A DNA stretch of 64,000 nt from Butyrivibrio sp. INlla21 (GTDB taxonomy: Bacteria; Bacillota; Clostridia; Lachnospirales; Lachnospiraceae): assembly GCF_900116875.1 (NCBI RefSeq), contig NZ_FPCC01000004.1:124001-188000 (forward strand), read 5' to 3'. Each line of letters begins with the position of its first letter. Within the stretch, counting starts at the first letter, position 1. The notes under the pieces were generated by a model that was not told where the DNA came from, searched no databases, and saw nothing but the letters and a program-made list of their open reading frames with translations. The position numbers and the translations under genes are program-made. Below are positions 26,366-34,285 of the stretch, piece by piece.

Positions 26366-27142
26366 TTACAATACCTTACTCAAAAACTCCTGTAATCTCG
26401 GATGCTTGGGAGCACCGAAGATTTCTTCCGGAGTTCCCTGTTCAAGAAGCTTACCGTCCGCCATAAACAGGATCTTATTGCCGACCTCGCGGGCAAAGCC
26501 CATCTCATGAGTGACAACAACCATTGTCATGCCTTCTGTAGCGAGCTGTTTCATAACATCAAGAACCTCGCCTACCATCTCGGGATCCAGAGCCGATGTG
26601 GGCTCATCAAAAAGCATAACCTCAGGTTCCATCATAAGAGCGCGCACGATCGCAATACGCTGCTTCTGACCGCCTGAGAGCTGAATGGGATACGCATCCG
26701 CTCTGTCCTCAAGACCCACTCTCTTAAGAAGGGCAAGAGCCTTGGTTTTTGCTTCCTCTACCGGAACTTTTTTGACCTTAACGGGAGCAAGTATCATGTT
26801 GTCCATGATGGTCTTGTGAGGGAAAAGATTGAAATGCTGGAAAACCATTCCCATCTTCTGCCTGTGAATATCCATGTTGACCTTGACCCACTTGCCGCTT
26901 TCGTCCCTATATTTCTTCTTGGTAATATCAACGTCATTGAAAATGATAGCACCGCCCGTAGGCTCCTCAAGAAGATTGAGAGACCTAAGAAATGTAGACT
27001 TACCGCTTCCCGAAGGACCGATGACAACCACAACGTCTCCCTTGTCTATCTCGGCAGTCACACCGTCGAGAGCCTTGATGGCGCCGAAATTGTAGTGTTT
27101 TTCCAAATCAGTAACCTGAATGATCTTATCTCTTGTCTCCAC
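26366..27142 (-). CDS. Polar amino-acid ABC transporter, ATP-binding protein (GlnQ-like)
   Basis: Powers uptake of a polar amino acid with the permease and binding protein encoded next to it. Walker A is GPSGSGKST (about 42-50), the Q-loop lies in [13 protein letters not shown], the ABC signature is LSGGQKQR, Walker B is [13 protein letters not shown], and the switch His is in [10 protein letters not shown]. Length 258 is typical. A small insertion ([18 protein letters not shown]) before the Q-loop is seen in some family members. It overlaps the permease gene by 17 bases. Confidence 0.95.
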   Translation of the reverse strand: METRDKIIQVTDLEKHYNFGAIKALDGVTAEIDKGDVVVVIGPSGSGKSTFLRSLNLLEEPTGGAIIFNDVDITKKKYRDESGKWVKVNMDIHRQKMGMVFQHFNLFPHKTIMDNMILAPVKVKKVPVEEAKTKALALLKRVGLEDRADAYPIQLSGGQKQRIAIVRALMMEPEVMLFDEPTSALDPEMVGEVLDVMKQLATEGMTMVVVTHEMGFAREVGNKILFMADGKLLEQGTPEEIFGAPKHPRLQEFLSKVL

Positions 27143-27914
27143 GGCTCATCCTCCTCTCAAAGTGTGCTATAAGTTTGCTTGTAGGGAAACATAAGCAGAA
27201 ATAGATCGCCGTAGCCACAAGCAAAGGCTCGATAATTATAAATGTCGCTCCTCGAACCGCGTTAACAGCCGACATAATGTCCTGAACACCTATTGTATAA
27301 GTAATAGCCGACTCTTTTATGATAACAACGAACTCATTGGCGATCGCAGGCAAGATATTCTTTATTGCCTGAGGCATTATGATATATCTCATATTCTGTA
27401 ACCAGCTCATTCCAAGGCTCCTTGCCGCCTCAGTCTGTCCGCCGTCTATAGACTGGATTCCCGATCTCATGATCTCGCAAAGATATGCTCCGGAGTTCAT
27501 TCCGAGAGCCACCACGCCGGGGAAAAATCTTTCAAATTTGATAAATCCAAAGAAAGTAAAACTCGGAAGCTCAATAAGGGCTCCGAATACACCGTAATAG
27601 ATTATGGCAACCTGCACGATTACAGGAGTCGATCTTAAGATCTCAACATAGGCTGTTGCTATAAAAGATAAAGGATTGAATTTACTCAAAGCAACTCCGA
27701 ATCCCCTTTCTTTTTGATGTCCTTCCTTATCAAGTCCCAAAAAAGCGAAAGGACAGAAATTAGACATTCTCATGGCTGATAAGATTATAGCCAAAACAAA
27801 TCCGATCGCCACGGTAAAAACAGAGAGCATAACCGTTACTATCACGCCCTGAACAAAGAGCTGCGAGTAAGGAGCTATCCTTCCGAAATTCTCAATCTGT
27901 ACAAAATTATCCAT
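27126..27914 (-). CDS. Polar amino-acid ABC transporter, permease
   Basis: Membrane component of the uptake system; one subunit probably forms a homodimer. It has about five membrane helices, and the coupling (EAA) loop is near residues 175-200: [20 protein letters not shown] with [14 protein letters not shown] following. Residues 60-85 ([15 protein letters not shown]) form a hydrophilic insertion between the first two helices, longer than in the simplest homologues. The gene lies 176 bases below the binding-protein gene; a terminator-like hairpin in that gap would lower its expression relative to the binding protein. Confidence 0.93.
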   Translation of the reverse strand: MDNFVQIENFGRIAPYSQLFVQGVIVTVMLSVFTVAIGFVLAIILSAMRMSNFCPFAFLGLDKEGHQKERGFGVALSKFNPLSFIATAYVEILRSTPVIVQVAIIYYGVFGALIELPSFTFFGFIKFERFFPGVVALGMNSGAYLCEIMRSGIQSIDGGQTEAARSLGMSWLQNMRYIIMPQAIKNILPAIANEFVVIIKESAITYTIGVQDIMSAVNAVRGATFIIIEPLLVATAIYFCLCFPTSKLIAHFERRMSRGDKR

Positions 27915-27993
27915 AAGTAATAATCTCCAACTATTGCTTAATTAACGTTATTTCCATTATATCCATCGCCGATACACATCGTCAATTACGGCA

Positions 27994-28032
27994 TAAAAGA
28001 GCATTGGAGTATACAAAGCCCTCCAATGCTCT
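27994..28032 (-). terminator. Intercistronic hairpin after the amino-acid binding protein gene
   Basis: AGAGCATTGGAG (27998-28009) pairs with CTCCAATGCTCT (28021-28032). A short T run follows on the minus strand. Placed between binding-protein and permease genes, it would give partial termination or protect the upstream mRNA 3' end, the usual way to make more binding protein than permease. Confidence 0.75.
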
Positions 28033-28090
28033 TACTTTATGAATTAAAAACACTTATTTACATGTAAGCTTCTTATTGTTTTAAGAAAGA

Positions 28091-29011
28091 TCAGTTATCA
28101 AGAAGTCCTTCATGAATCTCGCCTGAAGCCTTCTCGTTTGCTGTTGCGACAAACTCATCCATTGTACCGTCTTTAAGTGCTTTTGCAATAGCTTCGTTGA
28201 CACCCTTAAGGAGTTCTTCATTACCTTTGACAACTCCTACAGCTGCGCCCTCCGCTCCTTCATAAGGAACCTCAAGTGCGATGCAAAGATCGGGATAGTT
28301 CTTGGCATAACTCTCTGCAACGGGAGTCTCTATATATGCTCCGTCAAGCTTACCTGCTATAAGCTCCGCAATTATATCCGTCACCTTTGAAAGCTGAACA
28401 ATGTCAGCAGATGAGCTGTAAATATTGGCAAGATCAACCTGAATGGAACCTGTCTGTGCTCCGATCTCAAGATTGGATTTATTGGTATCGTCAAGCTTCT
28501 TAAATTTATCTTTATTGGCCTTTGTCGTTACAAAAGACTGACCTCCCATATAATAAAGCTCTGAGAAGTCCATGATGGCTTCACGCTTGGGATCGGGTGA
28601 AAGCCCTGAGATTCCGATATCAACCGACTTGGTCTGAACCTCCATAAGAACTCCGTCAAACTCAACGGGAACAATCTCAAGCTCAAGTCCGAGATAATCT
28701 GCGATATAACCTGCAAGTGCAATATCGAATCCGGCAAGCTCGGGTGTGCCATCTTCGTTGATCGCATAAAATTCATAAGGTGCAAAATCGGGTGATGTAG
28801 CTACTGTAAGCTTACCCGGTGTTACTGTTGAAATCTGTGCCTTCTCTTCTGAAGCATTATCGCCGGCAGAAGCTCCGGCATCGGCTGTCTCAGCCCCCGT
28901 CTGATCAGCATTACTTGATGTGCTCTGCGCGTTCTCTTTGGATGAACCGCATGCCGCAAGTCCTAATGTCATTGTAGCTATCATAATAGCTGCCATGATC
29001 TTTTTTTTCAT
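28091..29011 (-). CDS. Amino-acid ABC transporter, substrate-binding lipoprotein
   Basis: Extracellular binding lipoprotein of the transporter. Lipobox LAAC near residue 21, then a linker rich in Ser, Ala, Asp and Glu to about 60. The type 2 periplasmic-binding fold runs from LTVATSPDFAPYEF through LAGFDIALAGYIADYLGLEL and GLSPDPKREAIMDFSELYY. The FDIALA and SPDPKRE sites resemble the polar/basic amino-acid group (HisJ/GlnH); the ligand is not certain. RBS GGGAGGG. Promoter at 29056-29084. Confidence 0.93.
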   Translation of the reverse strand: MKKKIMAAIMIATMTLGLAACGSSKENAQSTSSNADQTGAETADAGASAGDNASEEKAQISTVTPGKLTVATSPDFAPYEFYAINEDGTPELAGFDIALAGYIADYLGLELEIVPVEFDGVLMEVQTKSVDIGISGLSPDPKREAIMDFSELYYMGGQSFVTTKANKDKFKKLDDTNKSNLEIGAQTGSIQVDLANIYSSSADIVQLSKVTDIIAELIAGKLDGAYIETPVAESYAKNYPDLCIALEVPYEGAEGAAVGVVKGNEELLKGVNEAIAKALKDGTMDEFVATANEKASGEIHEGLLDN

Positions 29012-29055
29012 AATATTCCCTCCCTAATATGCAATAACATATATGTCTAAGACGA

Positions 29056-29084
29056 ATGATAATATCTTTTATTTCGTTTTGCAA
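29056..29084 (-). promoter_or_regulatory. Promoter for the amino-acid transporter genes
   Basis: Leftward TTGCAA (29079-29084), a 17-base spacer and TATCAT (29056-29061). Start near 29049, about 38 bases before the binding-protein ATG. Confidence 0.5.
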
Positions 29085-29123
29085 CAAAAGGTGCACATTG
29101 TTCAATAATATTTCACAACTTAC

Positions 29124-30623
29124 TCAAAGGCAGGATTCATAGGCTTTTAAAGCGCCTTCTCTTTTTATGGTTTTGAGATTATCAACAACTAAATCCGTAA
29201 GTCCGTCTATCTCATTTAAATCCATGTCCCACATCCTTGTATTCCCAAGGACAGCTCTTACAAGTTCCTCTTCCGATGCATCTTTTTTGTCATTATAAAA
29301 CTCAAGAACCCACCTGTCATCGCTTACAACATACTCATTTCCGGATGGTCTTTCGCAGACAAGTCCCTTGTCATTAAGCCCCTTGATATTACTTGAATAA
29401 AAAGCAATGTAAGCAGCAAGCGACATAGTAAGACAAACAGGAAGCTTACCGTTCTTTTCTATAAAGCCGAGAAACGACGGCATATTTCTTGCCTTCCACT
29501 TACTTGTCGAATTAAGTGAAATGGACATAAGCTCATGGTTAACAAAAGGATTGTTAAACCTATCTTTTACCGCAGCCGCAAATTCATTAAGATCCTTCTC
29601 ATCAAGATGATCCGTCAGCGTCGGTATTACCTCTTCTTCAAGCATCTTGTTCATAAACCCTGCGATTATCTTGTTGTTCATGCAATCTCTGACAATGTCT
29701 TCTCCGGCAAGATAAGCACCAAGAACAAAGCCTGTATGTGCCCCGTTAAGTATCCTTACCTTGCGATGCTTATATGGCATAACATCGGGAACAACATGTA
29801 CATTAACCCCCGCTCTCTTAAACGGAAGCCTGTCCTCAAGCTCTTTGGGCCCCTCAATTATCCAAACACCGAATATCTCGCCGACATCGATAAGCTCATC
29901 GTGATATCCGTTTTCATCTTCAAGCCTTGCAATCTCCGCTTCATCCCTGATCCTGCCGGGAACAATCCTGTCGACAAGAGTTGAGCAAAAGATATTGCTC
30001 TCATTCACCCATTTCTTGAAATCATCACTAAGTCCCCAAAGATCAATATATTCGTTGACACACTTCAAAAGCTCTTTTCCGTTATTATCTATAAGCTCGC
30101 AGGACAGAACGACAACACCTTTCTTAGCGGCCTTAAAACGAGCATAAAGAACCTGAGTGAGCTTTCCCGGAAAACTGTTTGCGGGAATGTCATCAAGTTT
30201 ACATGAAGGGTCAAAAGAAATACCGGCTTCGGTGGTATTTGAAACGATAATATCAAGGTCATCGCCGGTCGCAACATCAAGCATCTTCTGAAAATCCTTG
30301 GGATCGTACGGATTGACGCAGGATTTCACAGCGGAAATAACGCGCTTATTGTCTATCTTCTTGCCATTCTCACTTCCTCTGAGATATAAGGTATAGAGCC
30401 CTTCTTGCTTATTTATTATATCTGTAAGCCCCTGTGCTATAGGCTGAACAAGCATAACTTTACCGTTAAAGCCCGCTTTTTCATTACTTATGTCAAAGAA
30501 CCAGTCCACAAAAGCCCTCAGAAAATTGCCTTCGCCAAACTGAAGCACCTTGATCGGCGCATCTTTTAAAACATATCCTTTATAACCCGACTTTTCCAAA
30601 ATATCGTATTTTAATTGTTCCAT
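29124..30623 (-). CDS. uxaB: Tagaturonate reductase (altronate oxidoreductase)
   Basis: NAD-dependent reduction of tagaturonate to altronate in galacturonate (pectin) breakdown. The N-terminal Rossmann part contains KVLQFGEGNFLRAFVDWFFD, the hallmark of UxaB, and LYTLYLRGSENGKK. The C-terminal mannitol-dehydrogenase-type helical domain has KVRILNGAHTGFVLGAYLAG with the catalytic Lys and the NGAHT site. Start is ATG 30623 (MEQLKYD) behind GGAGG; the frame extends 20 codons further across the operator. The other galacturonate genes (uxaC, uxaA, kdgK) are not in the window, so this is a solitary, separately regulated gene. Confidence 0.93.
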   Translation of the reverse strand: MEQLKYDILEKSGYKGYVLKDAPIKVLQFGEGNFLRAFVDWFFDISNEKAGFNGKVMLVQPIAQGLTDIINKQEGLYTLYLRGSENGKKIDNKRVISAVKSCVNPYDPKDFQKMLDVATGDDLDIIVSNTTEAGISFDPSCKLDDIPANSFPGKLTQVLYARFKAAKKGVVVLSCELIDNNGKELLKCVNEYIDLWGLSDDFKKWVNESNIFCSTLVDRIVPGRIRDEAEIARLEDENGYHDELIDVGEIFGVWIIEGPKELEDRLPFKRAGVNVHVVPDVMPYKHRKVRILNGAHTGFVLGAYLAGEDIVRDCMNNKIIAGFMNKMLEEEVIPTLTDHLDEKDLNEFAAAVKDRFNNPFVNHELMSISLNSTSKWKARNMPSFLGFIEKNGKLPVCLTMSLAAYIAFYSSNIKGLNDKGLVCERPSGNEYVVSDDRWVLEFYNDKKDASEEELVRAVLGNTRMWDMDLNEIDGLTDLVVDNLKTIKREGALKAYESCL

Positions 30624-30641
30624 ATATCGAACCTCCATAAA

Positions 30642-30657
30642 ATGTAAATATTTACAT
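30642..30657. promoter_or_regulatory. Palindromic operator overlapping the uxaB 5' leader
   Basis: ATGTAAATATTTACAT is a perfect 16-bp palindrome about ten bases upstream of the uxaB ribosome site and just past the predicted transcription start, a good roadblock position for a repressor. The regulator is unknown; the half-site TGTAAA resembles operators of LacI-type hexuronate regulators. Confidence 0.6.
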
Positions 30658-30670
30658 CCAGATGCCATGG

Positions 30671-30698
30671 ATATTAAGCTCATTAATAGTTATATCAA
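30671..30698 (-). promoter_or_regulatory. Promoter of uxaB
   Basis: Leftward TTGATA (30693-30698), 16-base spacer and TAATAT (30671-30676). The start would be near 30664, between the two palindromes at 30642-30657 and 30703-30716. Confidence 0.6.
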
Positions 30699-30702
30699 GG
30701 AA

Positions 30703-30716
30703 TGTAAGCGTTTACA
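30703..30716. promoter_or_regulatory. cre-like operator upstream of uxaB
   Basis: TGTAAGCGTTTACA is a textbook match to the CcpA/LacI-family catabolite-responsive element (TGWAANCGNTNWCA) and lies just upstream of the -35. It could bind CcpA or a hexuronate-specific LacI-family protein; position alone does not decide between activation and repression. Confidence 0.65.
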
Positions 30717-30776
30717 ATAATTAATTATGAACTTTTTATGGATTTTATAAATTTTATATAAATTTGAACCGAAATA

Positions 30777-30785
30777 TGGTATAAA
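30777..30785 (+). promoter_or_regulatory. Extended -10 promoter for the 36-residue gene
   Basis: TG-G-TATAAA, about 40 bases upstream of the ATG at 30824. No convincing -35. Confidence 0.35.
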
Positions 30786-30823
30786 TGTTTTTAAAGGGGT
30801 GTCTTGTAATAGGAGGTATTCTA

Positions 30824-30934
30824 ATGTCAGAAGTTAATAATGACTACGTTAGGCTTTCACAGGCTGAAATTGATAGACTTATAGAAAAGATTAACGAAGA
30901 AAAAAAAGAAAAGAAAAAAGAAAAAGCAATCTAA
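30824..30934 (+). CDS. Small charged protein, 36 aa, unknown
   Basis: An ATG with a perfect AGGAGG site seven bases upstream opens a 36-codon frame: MSEVNNDYVRLSQAEIDRL, then a helix-forming Glu/Lys run ending KKKEKAI. A terminator follows 24 bases after the stop and an extended -10 lies upstream, so the whole unit (promoter, ribosome site, frame, terminator) fits in about 210 bases. It is the only feature in the spacer between uxaB and the divergent transcripts. The short length limits certainty, but the ribosome site and terminator support a real gene. No family recognised; the KE-rich end could form a coiled coil. Confidence 0.55.
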   Translation: MSEVNNDYVRLSQAEIDRLIEKINEEKKEKKKEKAI

Positions 30935-30957
30935 AAAAGAATGTCTAAGGAATGTCC

Positions 30958-30985
30958 AAGGAATGTCTTACGACATTCTTTTTTG
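30958..30985 (+). terminator. Terminator after the 36-residue gene
   Basis: GAATGTC (30961-30967) pairs with GACATTC (30972-30978), followed by six T residues. Two more copies of the 5' arm (AGAATGTC, GGAATGTC) lie just upstream in tandem, so the single 3' arm has three possible partners. Confidence 0.7.
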
Positions 30986-30989
30986 TTAT

Positions 30990-31031
30990 AAAAAAGCATT
31001 TCGGCGCCCTGCATATGGCAAGGCGCCGAAA
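30990..31031 (-). terminator. Terminator of the leftward agr/VTC unit
   Basis: TTTCGGCGCC (30999-31008) pairs perfectly with GGCGCCGAAA (31022-31031). On the minus strand TGCTTTTTTAT follows. It lies 26 bases past the agrD-like stop codon, marking the end of that transcript. Confidence 0.85.
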
Positions 31032-31056
31032 CGTATATGTTTATTGTTCATTGTTA

Positions 31057-31200
31057 TTATTTTGATGATAGGAAACTTTTCATTCCTTTAGGTACAAGTG
31101 GCTGATGGCCATACATCATGCACCGAGTTTCCACAGTTTTTCTAACTGCCAGCCTGGATAGTCTCTCCAGCCCCTTAGCCAATACTTTCTTTTTCCTCAT
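31057..31200 (-). CDS. agrD: AgrD-like cyclic autoinducer peptide precursor, 47 aa
   Basis: Short gene with a strong AGGAGGTGATC ribosome site before the ATG at 31200. The product starts with a basic amphipathic helix (MRKKKVLAKGLERLSRLAVR, then KTVETR), as AgrD leaders do. The core and tail read CMMYG then HQPLVPKGMKSFLSSK. The Cys-x-x-aromatic-x core followed at once by HQPxxPK is the arrangement of clostridial AgrD precursors, in which the Cys forms a five-residue thiolactone and the Pro-rich tail is removed. The likely signal is a thiolactone of CMMYG with or without a few preceding residues. Unlike many AgrD tails this one is basic, not acidic. It lies 20 bases after the DUF4956 gene and 3.9 kb from agrB. 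Assignment by motif, not by search. Confidence 0.8.
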   Translation of the reverse strand: MRKKKVLAKGLERLSRLAVRKTVETRCMMYGHQPLVPKGMKSFLSSK

Positions 31201-31220
31201 TGCAAGATCACCTCCTACTA

Positions 31221-31898
31221 TTACAGTTCCTCGGTTTTAATAGCCACGGTACGGGAACAGCTGATCTCGAGATTGCCGTTTCTTACGCGCATCTCATCTA
31301 TCATGCTCTTGGTTGATGCACCTGACTGCATGATGATCTTGTAGCTCAGTCTATATAAACTTCCCATTCCGTAGGTACGAACCTCCTGTAATTCAGACTT
31401 GGTTGTGTACTTTGCAAGTATATCATCAAAAATACCTTCAAAATCCAATCCTTCCGGAATTGTGATTTTAAGCAGCTTCTCGTTCTCTCCAATATGGAGA
31501 CTGTTGAGAATCACACTCACAAGTGAAAGTATCACAACAAAGATAACGGCAATACCAATGTATCCCATACCTGTCGCAAGGCCCGATGCCATAGCAAGGA
31601 AAATACTTGTTATCTCTTTGCCGGCTCCCGGTGCCGAACGAAACTTAACCAGAGAGAATGCTCCGGCCACAGCCACTCCGACTCCAAGGTTACCGTTAAC
31701 AAGCATGATAATGATCTGCACGATCGCAGGTATCAGCGATAACGTAACAAAAAAGCTCTTTGAATAGCTGTTTCTTAGTGTATACATAAATGCTATAAAA
31801 ATACCGATAGCAAGTGATGCAAAAGTAGAAACCAGGAAGGTAACCCCCGTAACCATCCCGTTTGTCATAATGGACCCAAATATATAGTCTGCTGTCAT
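31221..31898 (-). CDS. DUF4956 membrane protein, 225 aa
   Basis: Membrane protein of unknown function that is usually encoded next to VTC-domain proteins. Four hydrophobic segments cover about residues 12-135. The family signature between them is NGNLGVGVAVAGAFSLVKFR followed by SAPGAGKEI. The C-terminal ~85 residues form a soluble cytoplasmic domain. It lies 48 bases after the VTC gene and 20 bases before agrD. In known clusters the pair often travels with CotH-type kinases or surface proteins; no CotH is present here. Confidence 0.9.
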   Translation of the reverse strand: MTADYIFGSIMTNGMVTGVTFLVSTFASLAIGIFIAFMYTLRNSYSKSFFVTLSLIPAIVQIIIMLVNGNLGVGVAVAGAFSLVKFRSAPGAGKEITSIFLAMASGLATGMGYIGIAVIFVVILSLVSVILNSLHIGENEKLLKITIPEGLDFEGIFDDILAKYTTKSELQEVRTYGMGSLYRLSYKIIMQSGASTKSMIDEMRVRNGNLEISCSRTVAIKTEEL

Positions 31899-31946
31899 TG
31901 TTTTTTACCTTCTGTCTTTTATTATAGTATTGCCGATATTCAGTTT

Positions 31947-32678
31947 TTATACGGCGGTGCTCATAGCCACAAATCTGGGCTCGTTGCCGCTCATGTAATC
32001 GATATAACCTCTTCCATACTTAGAAAATGAAGTCTTTCGAATATTTAGCTCATCCAAAATCCTTGCAAGTTCTACGGACATCGCTCCAGCGATCTTAAGT
32101 TCCATAAGATGCTGCCCGGGCTCCAGAATATCCTTGCCCACATTCCCCTCTTTTAACGATAATTTGTCCGTTCTCCATCTGATGTTAGTATCAAATGTGA
32201 TCCGAAGATCCGGATCATGAATCCCCTCCATTGCGATCCTGTCATAAGAGATCGCCATCGCAGGCACTAATTCCCCATAGTGCTTCTTCATATAATCAAT
32301 CTCAGCAGATATCTGCGATTGATTTTCAAGCTCTTTACCTTTCACAAGATAATCAATTGCTTCCGAATAAGGCATTGAGATCCTTCTTTTGTAGACAACG
32401 CCCTTATACTTTTTCTTGATCTCAATAAAAGCATTGGTGTCGTCTGCGGCCACGCCATATGAACGCAATCTGAGCTTTTCCTTGTAGATAGGCTTATCAA
32501 GAGAATTCTCGACAAGAGTAAAATCCGGAGTATCAAAATAGATATTCAGAATTGAAGTCTTCCCATAACTATCTACCCTCGCCATACCTTCAAGTCGTTT
32601 TCTCAGCGCTACATATTGCATGTCATCCAAAAGATACTTGACCTCGATCCTCTCGAAGACATCTTTGTAACCCGCCAT
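31947..32678 (-). CDS. VTC-domain protein (polyphosphate polymerase-like), 243 aa
   Basis: CYTH/VTC-like tunnel fold, related to the catalytic domain of yeast Vtc4 that makes polyphosphate from ATP. Basic and acidic tunnel residues are visible: RIEVKYLLDD near the start, ILNIYFDTPDF, KEKLRLRSYG, AFIEIKKKYKGVVYKRRISM and LMELKIAG near the end. Length 243 fits the bacterial family. Whether bacterial members make polyphosphate is not settled; partnership with DUF4956 is. GGAGG site nine bases before the ATG. A TATAAT box 30 bases upstream suggests its own promoter. Confidence 0.9.
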   Translation of the reverse strand: MAGYKDVFERIEVKYLLDDMQYVALRKRLEGMARVDSYGKTSILNIYFDTPDFTLVENSLDKPIYKEKLRLRSYGVAADDTNAFIEIKKKYKGVVYKRRISMPYSEAIDYLVKGKELENQSQISAEIDYMKKHYGELVPAMAISYDRIAMEGIHDPDLRITFDTNIRWRTDKLSLKEGNVGKDILEPGQHLMELKIAGAMSVELARILDELNIRKTSFSKYGRGYIDYMSGNEPRFVAMSTAV

Positions 32679-32707
32679 ATGTACCTCCTTCGCTCGAGCT
32701 AAAACCC

Positions 32708-32722
32708 ATTATAAACGTTTTC
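32708..32722 (-). promoter_or_regulatory. -10 box with overlapping GAAAACGTTTA motif upstream of the VTC gene
   Basis: Leftward TATAAT (32708-32713) overlaps GAAAACGTTTA (32712-32722), whose core AAACGTTT is palindromic. The same 11 bases occur in the agrA leader at 34199-34209. No good -35 is present, so an activator or relaxed promoter may be involved. The motif also resembles a degenerate cre. Confidence 0.4.
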
Positions 32723-32770
32723 GGAGGCCATATTTTCATGTTGTAAAAAATACGGATTTTTATGTAATTT

Positions 32771-34072
32771 TTAATGAATTCCATATAGAATTGCGACTAC
32801 AGTGAAATCTTCAATATTGTCTTTTATCTTCACTTCACCGTCGTAATACTTAACTGCCTTCCTTACTGAGGATAAGCCTATTCCGTGGTTTTCCTTATCT
32901 TCTTTGGTCGTAAAATAAGCCCCGTCACTTCCTCTTCTTTTCTCACTTATGCAGCTGTTTTTTATGCAAATATGAAGAATACCCTTTTCATACGACACTT
33001 CAACGTTGATATATCTTAACCCCTTAGCCACCTTATAGCATGCTTCCAACGCATTTTCCAAAAGATTTCCAAGTATGATGACAAGATGATCGCTTCTAAA
33101 TTCAAGCTTGGAAGGGACAAAAACGGTAGCATCAAATTTAATCCCGTTTTCCTTTGCTATTTTATATTTATGATTGATAAGAGAATCTATGATAATATTT
33201 CCGCTTCGTGATATCTCCTCCGCATTGACATGTATACCGTCTTTAAGGAGCCTTTCTATGTATTCGCAAGCCTCTTTGTTATGTCCTTGCTTGATCATCT
33301 CAAATAGTCCCGTAAGATGGTTTTTCATATCATGCTTGGTTCTTCTGATCTCTGCATAGAAATTTTCCTGATCGCTTGCTTGGGCAGAGCAAAGCTCAAG
33401 CTGCTTGCAGTATAGCCTGTTCTCCGATTTAAGCTCTGCATCAAGGCTGATCCTGTCATAAACCTCAAATATTATGTAATTCATAAGCAGAAAAAAACAT
33501 CCCGAAATGATAGCTATATTGGCATAAGCTGTCTGAATTGATGCGATCATAAACAGCCAGTTCATTAGAATAATGGTTACAATCGGAATAATTAGGATTA
33601 TAGAATAGATTTTTAACGGAATGTCATTATGTCTCTTTTCTCTCTTGGTCCTGCTCAAAACAATATCCATAATAAGCAATAATACCGAAGCCATATAACC
33701 GCCCGTTATATTGGTAATACTACTATCAACGCCGATAAAAGTCATAATTAATATGCCTGCAACTTCCATAAGCATATTTATAACGCAGACAATAATTGCA
33801 AAGAATGCACTCCGCATAAGGGAAGCGCCCCTTTCAATTATTCCGATCAGGAAAAGAATAAAAATATTGATACTGATCATTATCCAGGGATTTATAAAAT
33901 TAATAAAATGATTGGTTAATATCTGATATACGATGAAACAGCCCCAGCCAATCCTTCCGGCAATGATTCTGTTATTCTTTTTTCCAAGAAACAGTGTCAT
34001 CAGCTTACTAAAGACATAAGCATAAAGAAATGGAACAAAAAATTCCGGTATTAGCATTATTTGATCTGTCAT
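32771..34072 (-). CDS. agrC: AgrC-type peptide-sensing histidine kinase, 433 aa
   Basis: Membrane sensor kinase of the HPK10 class that binds cyclic autoinducer peptides. Residues 5-205 contain six or seven membrane helices. The dimerisation/phosphoacceptor helix has RTKHDMKNHLTGL with His247, the AgrC-type H-box. The GHKL ATPase domain follows: LGNLLENALEACY (N box, about 335) and GIGLSSVRKAVKYYDGEV (G box). It is divergent from agrA/agrB at 34286, unusual because agrC normally lies in the same operon. VTC, DUF4956 and the agrD-like gene follow downstream on its strand. Confidence 0.9.
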   Translation of the reverse strand: MTDQIMLIPEFFVPFLYAYVFSKLMTLFLGKKNNRIIAGRIGWGCFIVYQILTNHFINFINPWIMISINIFILFLIGIIERGASLMRSAFFAIIVCVINMLMEVAGILIMTFIGVDSSITNITGGYMASVLLLIMDIVLSRTKREKRHNDIPLKIYSIILIIPIVTIILMNWLFMIASIQTAYANIAIISGCFFLLMNYIIFEVYDRISLDAELKSENRLYCKQLELCSAQASDQENFYAEIRRTKHDMKNHLTGLFEMIKQGHNKEACEYIERLLKDGIHVNAEEISRSGNIIIDSLINHKYKIAKENGIKFDATVFVPSKLEFRSDHLVIILGNLLENALEACYKVAKGLRYINVEVSYEKGILHICIKNSCISEKRRGSDGAYFTTKEDKENHGIGLSSVRKAVKYYDGEVKIKDNIEDFTVVAILYGIH

Positions 34073-34174
34073 ATCCCCACCACCTATATATTTTCTATAC
34101 AGCCCATCTAACCTCCATTAAAACATTTTCTCACCCCATTATGCAACACGTGTTTTCAAAAGCTTGCCAAAATA

Positions 34175-34183
34175 TGATATACT
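34175..34183 (+). promoter_or_regulatory. Extended -10 promoter of agrA-agrB
   Basis: TG-A-TATACT, start near 34190, giving a leader of about 95 bases before the agrA ATG. The leader begins with the hairpin at 34191. Confidence 0.45.
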
Positions 34184-34190
34184 ACGAAGG

Positions 34191-34219
34191 AAGGCACAGA
34201 AAACGTTTAAGTGCCTTTT
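34191..34219 (+). promoter_or_regulatory. Leader hairpin with GAAAACGTTTA motif ahead of agrA
   Basis: AAGGCAC (34191-34197) pairs with GTGCCTT (34211-34217) and two more T residues follow. It is a weak terminator-like structure at the very start of the leader. GAAAACGTTTA (34199-34209), shared with the VTC promoter, fills the loop. It could be an operator or attenuator for agrAB. Confidence 0.4.
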
Positions 34220-34285
34220 GTAAACACATACCCATCCTACAAAATTAACCATTACATAATGATAACAGCTTGAAGGAGATAGGAT

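Noticed and set aside
30958-30985. Tandem AGGAATGTC copies considered as a CRISPR or direct-repeat array
   Set aside because: Only three short copies with no spacers; they are alternative terminator arms.
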